Assembly (NCBI GenBank): GCA_964409165.1
Contig: CAYPCH010000085.1
Span: 1-17,462, forward strand
Source: CAYPCH01 sp964409165
Lineage (GTDB): Bacteria; Bacillota; Clostridia; Acetivibrionales; Acetivibrionaceae
Direction of reading: 5' to 3'
DNA length: 17,462 nucleotides
Positions 6,131 to 14,063 of the stretch are shown piece by piece. Each line of letters begins with the position of its first letter. The first letter of the stretch is position 1. Position numbers and translations under genes: made by a program. The notes beneath the pieces were generated by a model that searched no databases, was not told where the DNA came from, and saw only the letters and a program-made list of their open reading frames with translations.

Positions 6131-6706
6131 TCATACCTTTGTATCCACTTTGTTACCTGTATAAGAGAAATTGATTGATGCATACTGACTCAAGAAAATC
6201 CTTACCTGATAAGGTGTATATTTAACATTTATGTCTTGGGGAATAAAATTTCCTTCAACACCATTATTTATACCCTCCCAGTTTCGCTCCGCCTCAATAT
6301 TGATAGAGCCTGTAACCTCAAATTTTGGCCCTGTTTTAGGAATAAAATCTATATTCCACTCAGCAATCTGTATAGAATCCCTTTCAGATATCTGTGCAAT
6401 TGCATCCACCCCGGATTCAATCGCAGCCATTGTATCACCGTCTGCTGCAACCTTTGCCGTATATTGAAGAGCATTTTCCTTCGCACGTTGGGCAGCTTCC
6501 CTGGTCTGCTCAAAAACATTTTTAAGTCCAGCACTGGCAAAAGCTTCACTTTGGTCAATCAATACCTTGGGTAGTTCAGTTTCAATATTTATTTTTGCAG
6601 GCTTCTGTTTAAGCTCAAGCTTAGCGAGCCTGGTGTTGATATCAAGCCTTGAAGGTGTTGTTTCAATGCCTATTTTTGCATGGGTCTGTGAAATTGAAAG
6701 ACTCAT
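6131..6706 (-). CDS. YviE-like flagellar-locus protein (DUF6470)
   Basis: A 191-residue protein of unknown function. The first 50 residues have an alternating strand pattern with repeated I-x-I-E-T / L-x-I-N-T / I-N-I-E-T motifs; a helical Ala/Glu-rich middle (about 55-110) follows, then a C-terminal strand region ending in an aromatic stretch with YASINFSYTG. It matches my memory of the DUF6470 family, whose B. subtilis member YviE lies in the same place between flgL and fliW. It has no signal peptide or membrane segment. Its ribosome site, AAGGATG, overlaps the end of flgL, so it is part of the flg operon. A role in filament assembly is inferred from position only. Confidence 0.85.
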   Translation of the reverse strand: MSLSISQTHAKIGIETTPSRLDINTRLAKLELKQKPAKINIETELPKVLIDQSEAFASAGLKNVFEQTREAAQRAKENALQYTAKVAADGDTMAAIESGVDAIAQISERDSIQIAEWNIDFIPKTGPKFEVTGSINIEAERNWEGINNGVEGNFIPQDINVKYTPYQVRIFLSQYASINFSYTGNKVDTKV

Positions 6707-6716
6707 AAAATCATCC

Positions 6717-7967
6717 TTATCTTAAAAAATCCAACAGTGTAGGCATTATAATCCTGGCTCCTCCGGACAACGATGACTTATACACATTTTCCTCATTCTT
6801 AAGATTCATCATGGTTTCTGCAACATCAATATCTTCATTTTCACTCATAAGCTTGGTAAAATTGATATTATTGCTCATAAGCCTGTTTTCTGTAAGCTCA
6901 AGCCTGTTCATTCTTGCACCCACATCTGCCCTTATGCGCAATATATTACTCAGATTGTCATCCATTTTTGCCAAAACACTGCCTACAGCCTCATGATCCC
7001 CTGAATGCAAGGCACTGATCATATCGTCAAAGTCCTGAATAAGCTTGCTGACAGGAATATCTGCACCATCTGTCTGTGTGGTTGTGGCAAGACCGAGATC
7101 GGCTGCAGCACTTGAAGCCCCGTCAATACTGATTATTGATTCATCCCCCCGGCTTCCCGACTTGAAGCTTAACCTACCGCCTTCAACGGTTACCATAATA
7201 TCTGTAGCAGTTACTGTTGTATTATTTGTCTCTATTTGCAAAGCCGCCGCCAATGCCTCATCAGACGGGTAAACCATAGCGGGAATGGTAACAGAAACAG
7301 CTTCCCCATCCACAGTCAAACTAAGAACATCATTGACACCTGCCTGAATGTCCAGATTCATTATGTCACTGTCCCCGGTGGCAGACCCTGAAGTATCACG
7401 CAGAGCCTCAGTCCCTTGATTAAATAAATCTCCGCCTGTAATATTGATATTTATGCTGTCACCAATACCAATCTCGTAGCGTATGGATTCATCAAGGCTT
7501 ACGTCTATATTGAATTTGCCTGTGACTTCGTCAAAAAGCGGCATATCCGTCTTGTAGCCAGAAAAAATATACCGTCCTGAATAGGTTGAGTTCCCCAGAT
7601 GAATTATCTGTCTCCTTAATTGTATAACCTCCTGCTCTATCTTGGCTGTATCGTCGGGAGTCGTTGTCCCATTTGCCCCTTGCACTGCAAGTTCTCTTGC
7701 CCTCTGGAGGATATCCGTCATATCGTCCAAGGTGGACTCGGTAATATCCATCCAGGAATTGGCGTCTTGTACATTGCGCCCATACTGTTCTATTTCAGAA
7801 ACATCCGTCCTTAATTTCAGTGCCCTTGCAGCAACAATAGGGTCGTCGGAAGGAACCCTGATCTTTTTGCCGGTAGCAAGCTCGTTCTGAAGCTTGTCCA
7901 TTCTGCCAAGGTTTGTTCCAATGTAATTTATCATGTTACCTATAAGCATATTATTTGTTATTCTCAT
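6717..7967 (-). CDS. flgL: Flagellar hook-associated protein 3 (FlgL)
   Basis: A 416-residue junction protein that joins the hook and FlgK ring to the flagellin filament. The N-terminus MRITNNMLIGNMINYIGTNL and the pattern LATGKKIRVPSDDP are typical of FlgL, as are the DANSWMDITESTLDDMTDILQRARELAVQGANGT helices. The C-terminal helices contain ENRLMSNNINFTKLMSENEDIDVAETMMNLKNEENVYKSSL. The middle (about 190-300) holds an outer domain with a VTIPAMVYPSDEALAAALQIET segment resembling flagellin IN modules. The length is a little over the usual 300 because of this domain. The start is ATG 7967 with GGGTGAT upstream, 17 bp from the preceding flgK. Confidence 0.95.
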   Translation of the reverse strand: MRITNNMLIGNMINYIGTNLGRMDKLQNELATGKKIRVPSDDPIVAARALKLRTDVSEIEQYGRNVQDANSWMDITESTLDDMTDILQRARELAVQGANGTTTPDDTAKIEQEVIQLRRQIIHLGNSTYSGRYIFSGYKTDMPLFDEVTGKFNIDVSLDESIRYEIGIGDSININITGGDLFNQGTEALRDTSGSATGDSDIMNLDIQAGVNDVLSLTVDGEAVSVTIPAMVYPSDEALAAALQIETNNTTVTATDIMVTVEGGRLSFKSGSRGDESIISIDGASSAAADLGLATTTQTDGADIPVSKLIQDFDDMISALHSGDHEAVGSVLAKMDDNLSNILRIRADVGARMNRLELTENRLMSNNINFTKLMSENEDIDVAETMMNLKNEENVYKSSLSGGARIIMPTLLDFLR

Positions 7968-7984
7968 ATCAAATCACCCAATCT

Positions 7985-9619
7985 TTATAATCCAACTCTG
8001 TTTATCAGAATATCATAGATTTCTGCCATTGTATTAACCATCTGTCCAGCTGCGCTGTAAGCATGCTGAAATTTAACCATGTTTGCCATTTCCTCATCAA
8101 GAGACACTCCTGATATAGACTGCCTCCGGTTTTCAATCTGGTGAAGTATGGTTGCCTGGTTTGCAGATATCCTGTCAGCCTGTTGCTTATCAATACCTGC
8201 CGAAGTTGCAATAGCTTTCATGAAATCCTCGGGGGCTCCTTCTGTGAACATATGGGGGTCATGCCTTGAAGCAATAATTGCATTTAGATTATTTATATTC
8301 CCTGTTTGCCCCGGCTTATCCGAAGCGGCTATTTTATTGAAATCCTCCATTATATCACTACTTAAAGAGAAATTCTTGGCAGTCAGGTTATTGTATCTTG
8401 ATGCAATATCATTTGGCTCTGTTGCGCCATTAAGAAAATCCTGCGTACTTACAGCCCTTTTATCATTTCCAAGCATGGTAAAAAATCTGATTCCTGTTGG
8501 TGACTCCAACGATCCTTCCCCATCAAGGTCAATTCCGTAACCATCGGCATGACCAATACCGTCTTCCGACACATCTATTTCTCCGTTTCGGTCACTGTCA
8601 ATCATTCCTTCATTAAAGCTCATTGCAAACTTCCTTACAAACTCGTTGAGCTTCCCTATATAAAAGGGTATGCCCTTAAAAATAGGACTTTGCTGTGTAC
8701 CGTTTAGCTTCCCTTCATTTCCGTCTCGCACATCTATTAATCCCTTAAGCTCTCCGCCCTTTATATTAAGCTTGTTGCCGTCCTCCCACCCAACATTGAA
8801 AAGGCTGTCAATGTCTTCCTCATTAAGCTTGTCTTCTCTTTTCTCAACCTTGAGCTTACTGATTTCGTAGTGGTCAACAATTGCTTTTCCGCTGATAGTT
8901 ATAACCATATGCTTGTTTTCCCGTCCATCCGGATGCCTTGAAACCACAACTTCGTTTGCTTCTATATTTATAATTTTGGACATTTTATCAATCAAAACGC
9001 CCCTCTGATCCCTTAAATCATTTGCAACATTGCCTTCGAGTTCGGAGGTGTAAATCTGCCTGTTTAGCTGTACAACCTGGCTTGCCAGAGAATTTATCTC
9101 GCTTACCTTTGAATCCACACTGTAGTTTATATCGCTCTGTAGCTTCTCAAAGTGATTTGCAAGAGAATTAAAATACTTTGCAACAGTTACGCCCCTTTCC
9201 CTGACGAGCACTCTTACCGCTTCACTATCGGGATCCTTCGCAAGTTCATGCAATGAGCCATAAAACTCATCAAGGATTTTGTTGAAGCCGCTGTCTGAAG
9301 GCTCATTGAACGTGACCTCTAAATCGGAAAGCAAAGTACTTTTCATGCTCCATTCGGCATGGGTTACACTTTCGCTCCAATATTTGAAATCAAGGTATTC
9401 ATCTCTTACCCTATCTATTGACAATACCTGTGAACCAGTACCTAGCATTCCTGTGCCATCATATAAAGGCATGGGTCTGTCTGCTTTTTGTATCGCATGC
9501 TGTCTTGAGTAGCCGGGAGTATTTACGTTATTAAGGTTATGATTTATTACATCCAAACTCCTCTGTGCAGTATAAAGCCCTCTAAGTGCCACATTTAAAC
9601 CGAAAAAACCTTCCCTCAT
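7985..9619 (-). CDS. flgK: Hook-associated protein 1 (FlgK), paralogue 2 with an EF-hand loop
   Basis: A 544-residue protein. It has the FlgK N-terminus (LNVALRGLYTAQRSLDVINHN, then NTPGYSRQ), a conserved middle (DLRDQRGVLIDKMSKIINIEA) and the C-terminal motif SGVSLDEEMANMVKFQHAYSAAGQMVNTMAEIYD. It forms the ring between hook and filament. After the NEFVRKFAMSFNEGMI helix lies a 12-residue loop, D341 to E352, with D341, D343, N345, G346, E347, I348, D349 and E352, the full canonical EF-hand calcium pattern. A second Asp/Gly-rich stretch, GYGIDLDGEG, follows. The start is ATG 9619 with AAGGTGAT upstream. It directly follows a longer flgK, so this organism may use two FlgK types. Confidence 0.93.
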   Translation of the reverse strand: MREGFFGLNVALRGLYTAQRSLDVINHNLNNVNTPGYSRQHAIQKADRPMPLYDGTGMLGTGSQVLSIDRVRDEYLDFKYWSESVTHAEWSMKSTLLSDLEVTFNEPSDSGFNKILDEFYGSLHELAKDPDSEAVRVLVRERGVTVAKYFNSLANHFEKLQSDINYSVDSKVSEINSLASQVVQLNRQIYTSELEGNVANDLRDQRGVLIDKMSKIINIEANEVVVSRHPDGRENKHMVITISGKAIVDHYEISKLKVEKREDKLNEEDIDSLFNVGWEDGNKLNIKGGELKGLIDVRDGNEGKLNGTQQSPIFKGIPFYIGKLNEFVRKFAMSFNEGMIDSDRNGEIDVSEDGIGHADGYGIDLDGEGSLESPTGIRFFTMLGNDKRAVSTQDFLNGATEPNDIASRYNNLTAKNFSLSSDIMEDFNKIAASDKPGQTGNINNLNAIIASRHDPHMFTEGAPEDFMKAIATSAGIDKQQADRISANQATILHQIENRRQSISGVSLDEEMANMVKFQHAYSAAGQMVNTMAEIYDILINRVGL

Positions 9620-9625
9620 CTTCTA

Positions 9626-11692
9626 TCACCTTCCAACCAGACCGATTTTTAGAATAATGGTTTCAAGCATATCGTCAATTACGTTAATAAGCCTTGATGC
9701 TGCGCTATAAGCAAATTTATATTTAAGCATGTTGGATAATTCTTCATCCATGGATACACCCATTAGAGACTGCCGGGCGTCATCTGCCGACAGTACAAGT
9801 TTTGACTGGTTCTTAACAATATTCATGGCCTCAGACCCTCCGTTGCCCACCGACAAAATGATCTTCTGATAGTAATCGTCAATATCAAGGACACCATTTA
9901 TATCGTCAATAATTGAATCATTCCTCAGGTTGGCAATTCTTTGTGCAATGGTATTGTCTCCTATATCCCCGGTGCCTGAAGCAACAATGTTGTTCAAGTT
10001 TGTCAGGTTATCGTTCAGCTTGATGTTCCCCATTTGCAGTGGGGAATTGCCGTCAATAGCCACAAAAAAGTCCATACCGTCGGGAGGTGGATTACCCATT
10101 GCCTTACCGCTTTTATGAAGGTAATTGATTTCCCTTGTCATAACATTTATAAGAGCGTCAAGCCTTTTCCTCAAGTCAGGTACAATATTAAGAGTATCGC
10201 CTATAACGCTTATGTTTCTGTTAATATCACTGTTTATGTCTTTTACCATGCCATCCATCAGAGAAGGGTAATCTGCCGAATTTATATCGTACAATTTGCC
10301 TCCGGTACCATCGGAAATTGCCTGCCATCCCGCTGTTTCTCCCAAAGGAGCCCCCGATGAAGCATATGCACTGTCTGTTATGATGGAAGTCTTTATGTTT
10401 TTATCGGCAAGGGTTGATATATAACCGTCAATATCGGTATCAACCACCGCCGTCTCATCCCCGCCTATACTTTCCCCGGTAAATACCAGTGCGTATCGGT
10501 TGGCATCCTTTCTAAAATCGCTGATATCGTCAAGGGCGGTAACGAGACCCCCAAAGTCATTTCCTGTATCAGTTGCCGGGGTAAGGAGGTTGACATCATT
10601 TAAGAATGTAGTTGTGTCGCTACCATAATTGTTGTTGTCTATAACATCATTCCCATATGTAATAAGCCTCAAATTATAATCTATTCCTCTTTTTTCAAGC
10701 TCATCAACATAATCTCCTATGGATGCTTTAATATTGTCGAGATACCCCGTACTGGTATCCGACAGATCCACTGCAAATACAATGTCCGCTTTTGTGTTTG
10801 GAGCTCCATTGGATACACTGCCCTTTATACCCAAAACTTCTCCTCTTGACTCCATAAGACCTTTTATAGTACCGCTTTTTAATGGGATTTCAATATCGGT
10901 TCCTGCCACTTTGGGCACGTAAAAAAGTCCTCCCTGCTGGTGTTCAGCACTAATAGCAAGGCTTTGAGTTCCCCTGCTGACAAGGTAATAACCGCTAGCA
11001 GTTATATCTACCTGACCGTCAATATTTTCGTGAATTTCAACATTTATAAGCTTGCAAAGCCTGTCCAAAAGGCTGTTACGCTGATCCCTGTAGTCATTTG
11101 CCCTGTCATTGGACACCTCAACCTTCAATATCTCGACATTTAAAGCTGCAATCTGCTTTGTTATAGCATTCACCTCATCAATCCTTACCTTTATTTCTGA
11201 ATTGAGGTCATTCTGCAACTTGTCCAACTGAAGCCCTACATGGTTGATATGTTGTACCAGCGATTCGCCTCTTTGTCTTACCAAAGACCTTACAGTGAGG
11301 CTTTCAGGGTGTTTGGACAGTTCCTGCCATGAGTCCCAGAACTGGTTCATAACATTTTGCAACCCTCGCTCCATAGGATCACCAAGTATGGACTGAATAT
11401 CTTCAAAAGTTTTATTTCTAGCCTCCCAATATCCCAGGCTGTTGCTCTCTTGCCTGTATATATTGTCAATGAAGGAATGTCTTATCTGTCGGATCTCCTG
11501 TATATCTGCACCCAGACCTATCTGCCCTATTCCAACCATATTGTCATAGGGTCCTGTGGTTATAATTGCCTGTTGCCGGACATAGCCGGGAGTATTCACA
11601 TTTGATATATTATGTCCTGTAACGTAAAGGCCCCGTTCATTTACAGAGAGTCCCGAACGTGCTATTTCAAAACTGGAAAACCCTAGTGCCAT
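9626..11692 (-). CDS. flgK: Hook-associated protein 1 (FlgK), paralogue 1 with an inserted VWA-like domain
   Basis: A 688-residue protein. Residues 1 to about 290 are FlgK-like (GLSVNERGLYVTGHNISNVNTPGYVRQQ, then NDYRDQRNSLLDRLCKLINVEI and a GTIKGLMESRGE segment). From about 297 to 490 a von Willebrand factor A-like domain is inserted: strand DIVFAVDLSDTST with a MIDAS-like D309-x-S311-x-T313, a TGNDFGG loop at the usual threonine position, strand YALVFTG and strand IKTSIITD. The usual Asp after the YALVFT strand is replaced by Gly. FlgK sequence resumes at VPDLRKRLDALINVMTREINYLHKSG and ends with MGVSMDEELSNMLKYKFAYSAAS. The domain should project from the hook-filament junction, where it could bind a ligand or partner; this is inference. 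The start is ATG 11692 with GGAGGG upstream. A 9-bp tandem repeat lies 43 bp upstream. Confidence 0.92.
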   Translation of the reverse strand: MALGFSSFEIARSGLSVNERGLYVTGHNISNVNTPGYVRQQAIITTGPYDNMVGIGQIGLGADIQEIRQIRHSFIDNIYRQESNSLGYWEARNKTFEDIQSILGDPMERGLQNVMNQFWDSWQELSKHPESLTVRSLVRQRGESLVQHINHVGLQLDKLQNDLNSEIKVRIDEVNAITKQIAALNVEILKVEVSNDRANDYRDQRNSLLDRLCKLINVEIHENIDGQVDITASGYYLVSRGTQSLAISAEHQQGGLFYVPKVAGTDIEIPLKSGTIKGLMESRGEVLGIKGSVSNGAPNTKADIVFAVDLSDTSTGYLDNIKASIGDYVDELEKRGIDYNLRLITYGNDVIDNNNYGSDTTTFLNDVNLLTPATDTGNDFGGLVTALDDISDFRKDANRYALVFTGESIGGDETAVVDTDIDGYISTLADKNIKTSIITDSAYASSGAPLGETAGWQAISDGTGGKLYDINSADYPSLMDGMVKDINSDINRNISVIGDTLNIVPDLRKRLDALINVMTREINYLHKSGKAMGNPPPDGMDFFVAIDGNSPLQMGNIKLNDNLTNLNNIVASGTGDIGDNTIAQRIANLRNDSIIDDINGVLDIDDYYQKIILSVGNGGSEAMNIVKNQSKLVLSADDARQSLMGVSMDEELSNMLKYKFAYSAASRLINVIDDMLETIILKIGLVGR

Positions 11693-11734
11693 GCCGTTCC
11701 CTCCAAAAACATTCTCTTCATTATAGGTTTTATG

Positions 11735-11770
11735 TCTCTGTAGTCTCTGTAGCCTCTGTAGTCTCTGTAG
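11735..11770. repeat. Four tandem 9-bp units (TCTCTGTAG)
   Basis: Units lie at 11735-11743, 11744-11752, 11753-11761 (one C/T change) and 11762-11770, between flgN and the VWA-containing flgK. A TATAAT string (minus strand, 11725-11720) follows. Slippage would change the spacing upstream of that flgK. No good -35 was found. Confidence 0.85.
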
Positions 11771-11782
11771 CTTTTAAAGTTT

Positions 11783-12283
11783 TTATAGTTTTACGTCAAA
11801 AAACGTCTTTTTCTTTCCGTCACTTACCTCGCCCGTGCTTTGATAGTTGTTTTCTCCCGTACTTGCACTCGATAACAAATTTACAGAAAAGTTTATATAT
11901 TCAAGCGAGTTCTTAATAAGCTTTGAATTCAGTTCGTTTGTATTTTTAAGTTCCTTTAAAGTATCTGTCAATGAATTTTTATGTGCTTGAAGCTTCAAAG
12001 CCTGTTCACCGTCAAAGTGCTTCATTATTTCCGAAATGCTCATATTTTCCTTATTGATATTCAACTCTTTTGAAATTTCGCTGACAAGTGTTTCCCTCAA
12101 GGTCTCAAGCTTGCCCATTTTTAAAACAAGCGATTGTTCAAGTCTTGTAACACTCTCAAGTTCCGATATTTTGCCTTCTATAATAATATCGGTTTTATTC
12201 TTCGAAATCATTAAAATATCTTCATAAGCCCTTGCTTCTTCATCAAGTACATTAATCAATTCATTTACCTTTTGACTTTCCAT
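11783..12283 (-). CDS. flgN: Flagellar export chaperone FlgN
   Basis: A 166-residue, almost wholly helical protein with the FlgN layout: MESQKVNELINVLDEEARAYEDILMISKNKTDIIIEGKISELESV at the start and a C-terminal helix with ELNSKLIKNSLEYINFSVNLL. FlgN keeps FlgK and FlgL soluble and guides them to the export gate, and flgK and flgL follow directly. The tail from about 140 is polar and probably flexible. The start is ATG 12283; its ribosome site, GGTGG, is modest. It lies downstream of flgM, as in B. subtilis. Confidence 0.85.
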   Translation of the reverse strand: MESQKVNELINVLDEEARAYEDILMISKNKTDIIIEGKISELESVTRLEQSLVLKMGKLETLRETLVSEISKELNINKENMSISEIMKHFDGEQALKLQAHKNSLTDTLKELKNTNELNSKLIKNSLEYINFSVNLLSSASTGENNYQSTGEVSDGKKKTFFDVKL

Positions 12284-12338
12284 AATTACACCACCCGCAT
12301 TAAAATATTGTAGTGCAAATTCTACCTGAATAAATTCA

Positions 12339-12381
12339 TTGCGGGAAAACTTAGGAATTTTATCCCCTCATTAACCCGCAA
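12339..12381 (-). promoter_or_regulatory. Inverted repeat between flgM and flgN
   Basis: TTGCGGG (12339-12345) and CCCGCAA (12375-12381) can pair as a 7-bp stem over a 29-nt loop in the flgM-flgN transcript. There is no U tract, so it is not a clear terminator. It could be a processing or attenuation site. Confidence 0.3.
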
Positions 12382-12394
12382 AAAACATTTCAGA

Positions 12395-12682
12395 TTATTC
12401 TTTTTCTTCCGATATGGACTTGAGTATCTTGTCCGCTATATCGGCTTCTTTGACTTCATAATCACCTGCTTCGTACTTTTCACGGATAGTATTTACCTTG
12501 TCCTGCCGAATGTCCGGTACATCCTTTAACGCTTTCATTACCGTCTGGAAGTCCTTTGCCTGGTTTGAAATTGATAACAAGTCCTTAGTTGAAGTCACAT
12601 TTCCTTTTCTCTCTGTTTTGTCTACGCCTTTTTTACTGCCATAGACACTTGATACTTTTGGGATCTCCCCCCAGATTTTCAT
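12395..12682 (-). CDS. flgM: Anti-sigma-28 factor FlgM
   Basis: A 95-residue protein that holds the flagellar sigma factor until the hook is finished. It shows the FlgM pattern: a polar, disordered N-terminal half (KVSSVYGSKKGVDKTERKGN), then the sigma-binding helices with DLLSISNQAKDFQTVMKALKDVPDIRQDKVNTIREKYEAGDYEV and a final DIADKILKSI. I chose ATG 12682, because GGTGA then lies 9 nt upstream. A GTG three codons earlier would sit directly against that ribosome site. A sigma-28 promoter precedes it, giving feedback on its own activator. Confidence 0.93.
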   Translation of the reverse strand: MKIWGEIPKVSSVYGSKKGVDKTERKGNVTSTKDLLSISNQAKDFQTVMKALKDVPDIRQDKVNTIREKYEAGDYEVKEADIADKILKSISEEKE

Positions 12683-12805
12683 TTTAACCACTCACCTTCA
12701 TAAAAAAATTACTTTTTATATTAATACTAAATTAATAGTATTGTTTTATCTTTGGTTAGGAATTTGTGTTTAATCTTATTGCCTGTTGTTTTCCTCTCAA
12801 TAATA

Positions 12806-12832
12806 ATATCGTCATATAAATCAATAAGTTAA
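12806..12832 (-). promoter_or_regulatory. Sigma-28 promoter of the flgM operon
   Basis: On the minus strand: TTAA (12832-12829), a 15-nt spacer, GACGATAT (12813-12806). It shares CGATAT and the spacing with the flagellin promoter and predicts a leader of about 115 nt before flgM. Confidence 0.65.
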
Positions 12833-12855
12833 CAGAAATTTGTATATTTATATTA

Positions 12856-12890
12856 AAAACCATCCTACGGTAGCACCGAAAGATGGTTTT
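12856..12890 (-). terminator. Terminator after yvyF
   Basis: A stem AAAACCATC (12856-12864) with GATGGTTTT (12882-12890) and an inner CGGT/ACCG pair (12868-12871 with 12875-12878). On the minus strand it ends in TTTTTAAT. It separates recD2-comF-yvyF from the flgM operon. Confidence 0.7.
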
Positions 12891-12941
12891 AAGGTTTCAG
12901 ATCACTCTGAATATACTGACTTAAAGACTAATACTCTTGGC

Positions 12942-13373
12942 TCATCCCTTATCCTCATTTTTGTTAAGATATCTCATGCCTTGATTTCTCTTATCCGCGA
13001 CGCCATTTGAAGTATTCTTTGCAGCCATTTCCTGAACTGTTGACTTAATATTGCTGGTAAGTCCCTTGGCACAATCGTTGCAAAACCGTCCTGTTTTTAT
13101 GGATTTCCCACAGCTTTCACACTCGAGGAGCATATTGCCGCCATCACCTACAATTTCAAGCCTGCCCTCTTTTAAGTATCCCTTAATCCTCAACACGCTT
13201 ATTTCCAATTCTTTTGAAACCTGAACTATGGAAGCGCCGGGATTCTCATAAAGGTATTCCTTTACTCTCTTAAAATCAACTTCATCCGCCTGTCTGCACT
13301 CCTGACATATAGGCGAACCGCCAATGTGGTTATAAATCTTCCCACATCTTCTACAATTTCTTACATCCGGCAT
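12942..13373 (-). CDS. yvyF: YvyF-like flagellar-locus protein with two zinc ribbons
   Basis: A 143-residue protein matching the small family (TIGR03826) found before flgM in Firmicutes. There are two Cys4 sites: C7, C10, C23, C26 and C85, C88, C98, C101. Between them, residues about 31-75 form a helix-turn-helix-like region (VKEYLYENPGASIVQVSKEL, then LRIKGYLKEGRL). The C-terminus is polar. I chose ATG 13373, behind AGGAGG, over a longer frame beginning at 13418 that would run back through the ribosome site. The layout suggests a nucleic-acid-binding or regulatory role, but the function is not established. Confidence 0.88.
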   Translation of the reverse strand: MPDVRNCRRCGKIYNHIGGSPICQECRQADEVDFKRVKEYLYENPGASIVQVSKELEISVLRIKGYLKEGRLEIVGDGGNMLLECESCGKSIKTGRFCNDCAKGLTSNIKSTVQEMAAKNTSNGVADKRNQGMRYLNKNEDKG

Positions 13374-13395
13374 TCTGATACCTCCTAATATATTA

Positions 13396-14061
13396 CTAAA
13401 ACTTTCTGCCTGAAGCAATTACAGCTGCAACAACGTACTTTGCCCCCGCACGTTTCAATTCTCCGCTGCATTCATTAAGTGTGCTTCCTGTGGTTAATAT
13501 ATCATCAATAAGAAGTATGGTTTTTCCTTTAATTCCGGTGGGATCATTTACTTTAAATGCATCCTTTATGTTGACAATTCTCTGATTTTTAGCCAGCAAG
13601 CTTTGACTGTCGGTATTCCTTGTCCGCGTCAGTATCCGGGACTTTTCGGGAACACCGAATTTCCTGCTCAACTCTTTGGATATCAGGTAGGCTTGATTGT
13701 ATCCTCTGGTTTGTTCCTTTAAATAATGAAGAGGTACACTTATAATTATATCAAATTTCGGCCTGCTTGTCATATTGTTTATTTTGTTTGCAAGAAGCCT
13801 TGCAAATGTCCTGCCATAAGATGGTTTGTTGGAAAACTTGAATCTCCTGAGCGCCTCCTTTACCATACCCATATATTCGCAAACACATATTATATCGTCA
13901 TAAAGGTCAGACTCCCTTTTTAAGGCTGCTGTTCCCTTTGTTGCAAAAGGTATATACTTAAAACATTTGCTACATATATATATATCGGCATTTACATCCA
14001 ATATCTTTGAGCAAAATATACACTTTGGAGGAAAAATCAATCCTAAAATCAGCTTAAGCAT
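13396..14061 (-). CDS. comFC: ComF family phosphoribosyltransferase-like protein
   Basis: A 221-residue protein related to ComFC/GntX. It starts at ATG 14061 (MLKLILGLIFPPKC), 2 nt after the recD2 stop, so it is probably translated by coupling; a longer frame from 14091 would overlap recD2 and has no ribosome site. An N-terminal zinc site (CIFC, then CSKC) precedes the phosphoribosyltransferase fold. The PRPP loop, ILLIDDILTTGST, is at about residues 183-195 and the DIIISVPLHYLKEQTRGYNQA segment is typical. ComFC is needed for DNA uptake and strand handling in competent bacteria, which fits pairing with a helicase; whether this organism is transformable cannot be judged here. Confidence 0.92.
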   Translation of the reverse strand: MLKLILGLIFPPKCIFCSKILDVNADIYICSKCFKYIPFATKGTAALKRESDLYDDIICVCEYMGMVKEALRRFKFSNKPSYGRTFARLLANKINNMTSRPKFDIIISVPLHYLKEQTRGYNQAYLISKELSRKFGVPEKSRILTRTRNTDSQSLLAKNQRIVNIKDAFKVNDPTGIKGKTILLIDDILTTGSTLNECSGELKRAGAKYVVAAVIASGRKF

Positions 14062-14063
14062 AT

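Noticed and set aside
10200..10800. The VWA region as a separate gene fused by a sequencing error
   Set aside because: The frame is open throughout, FlgK sequence resumes after the insert in the same frame, and no internal start or ribosome site is seen.
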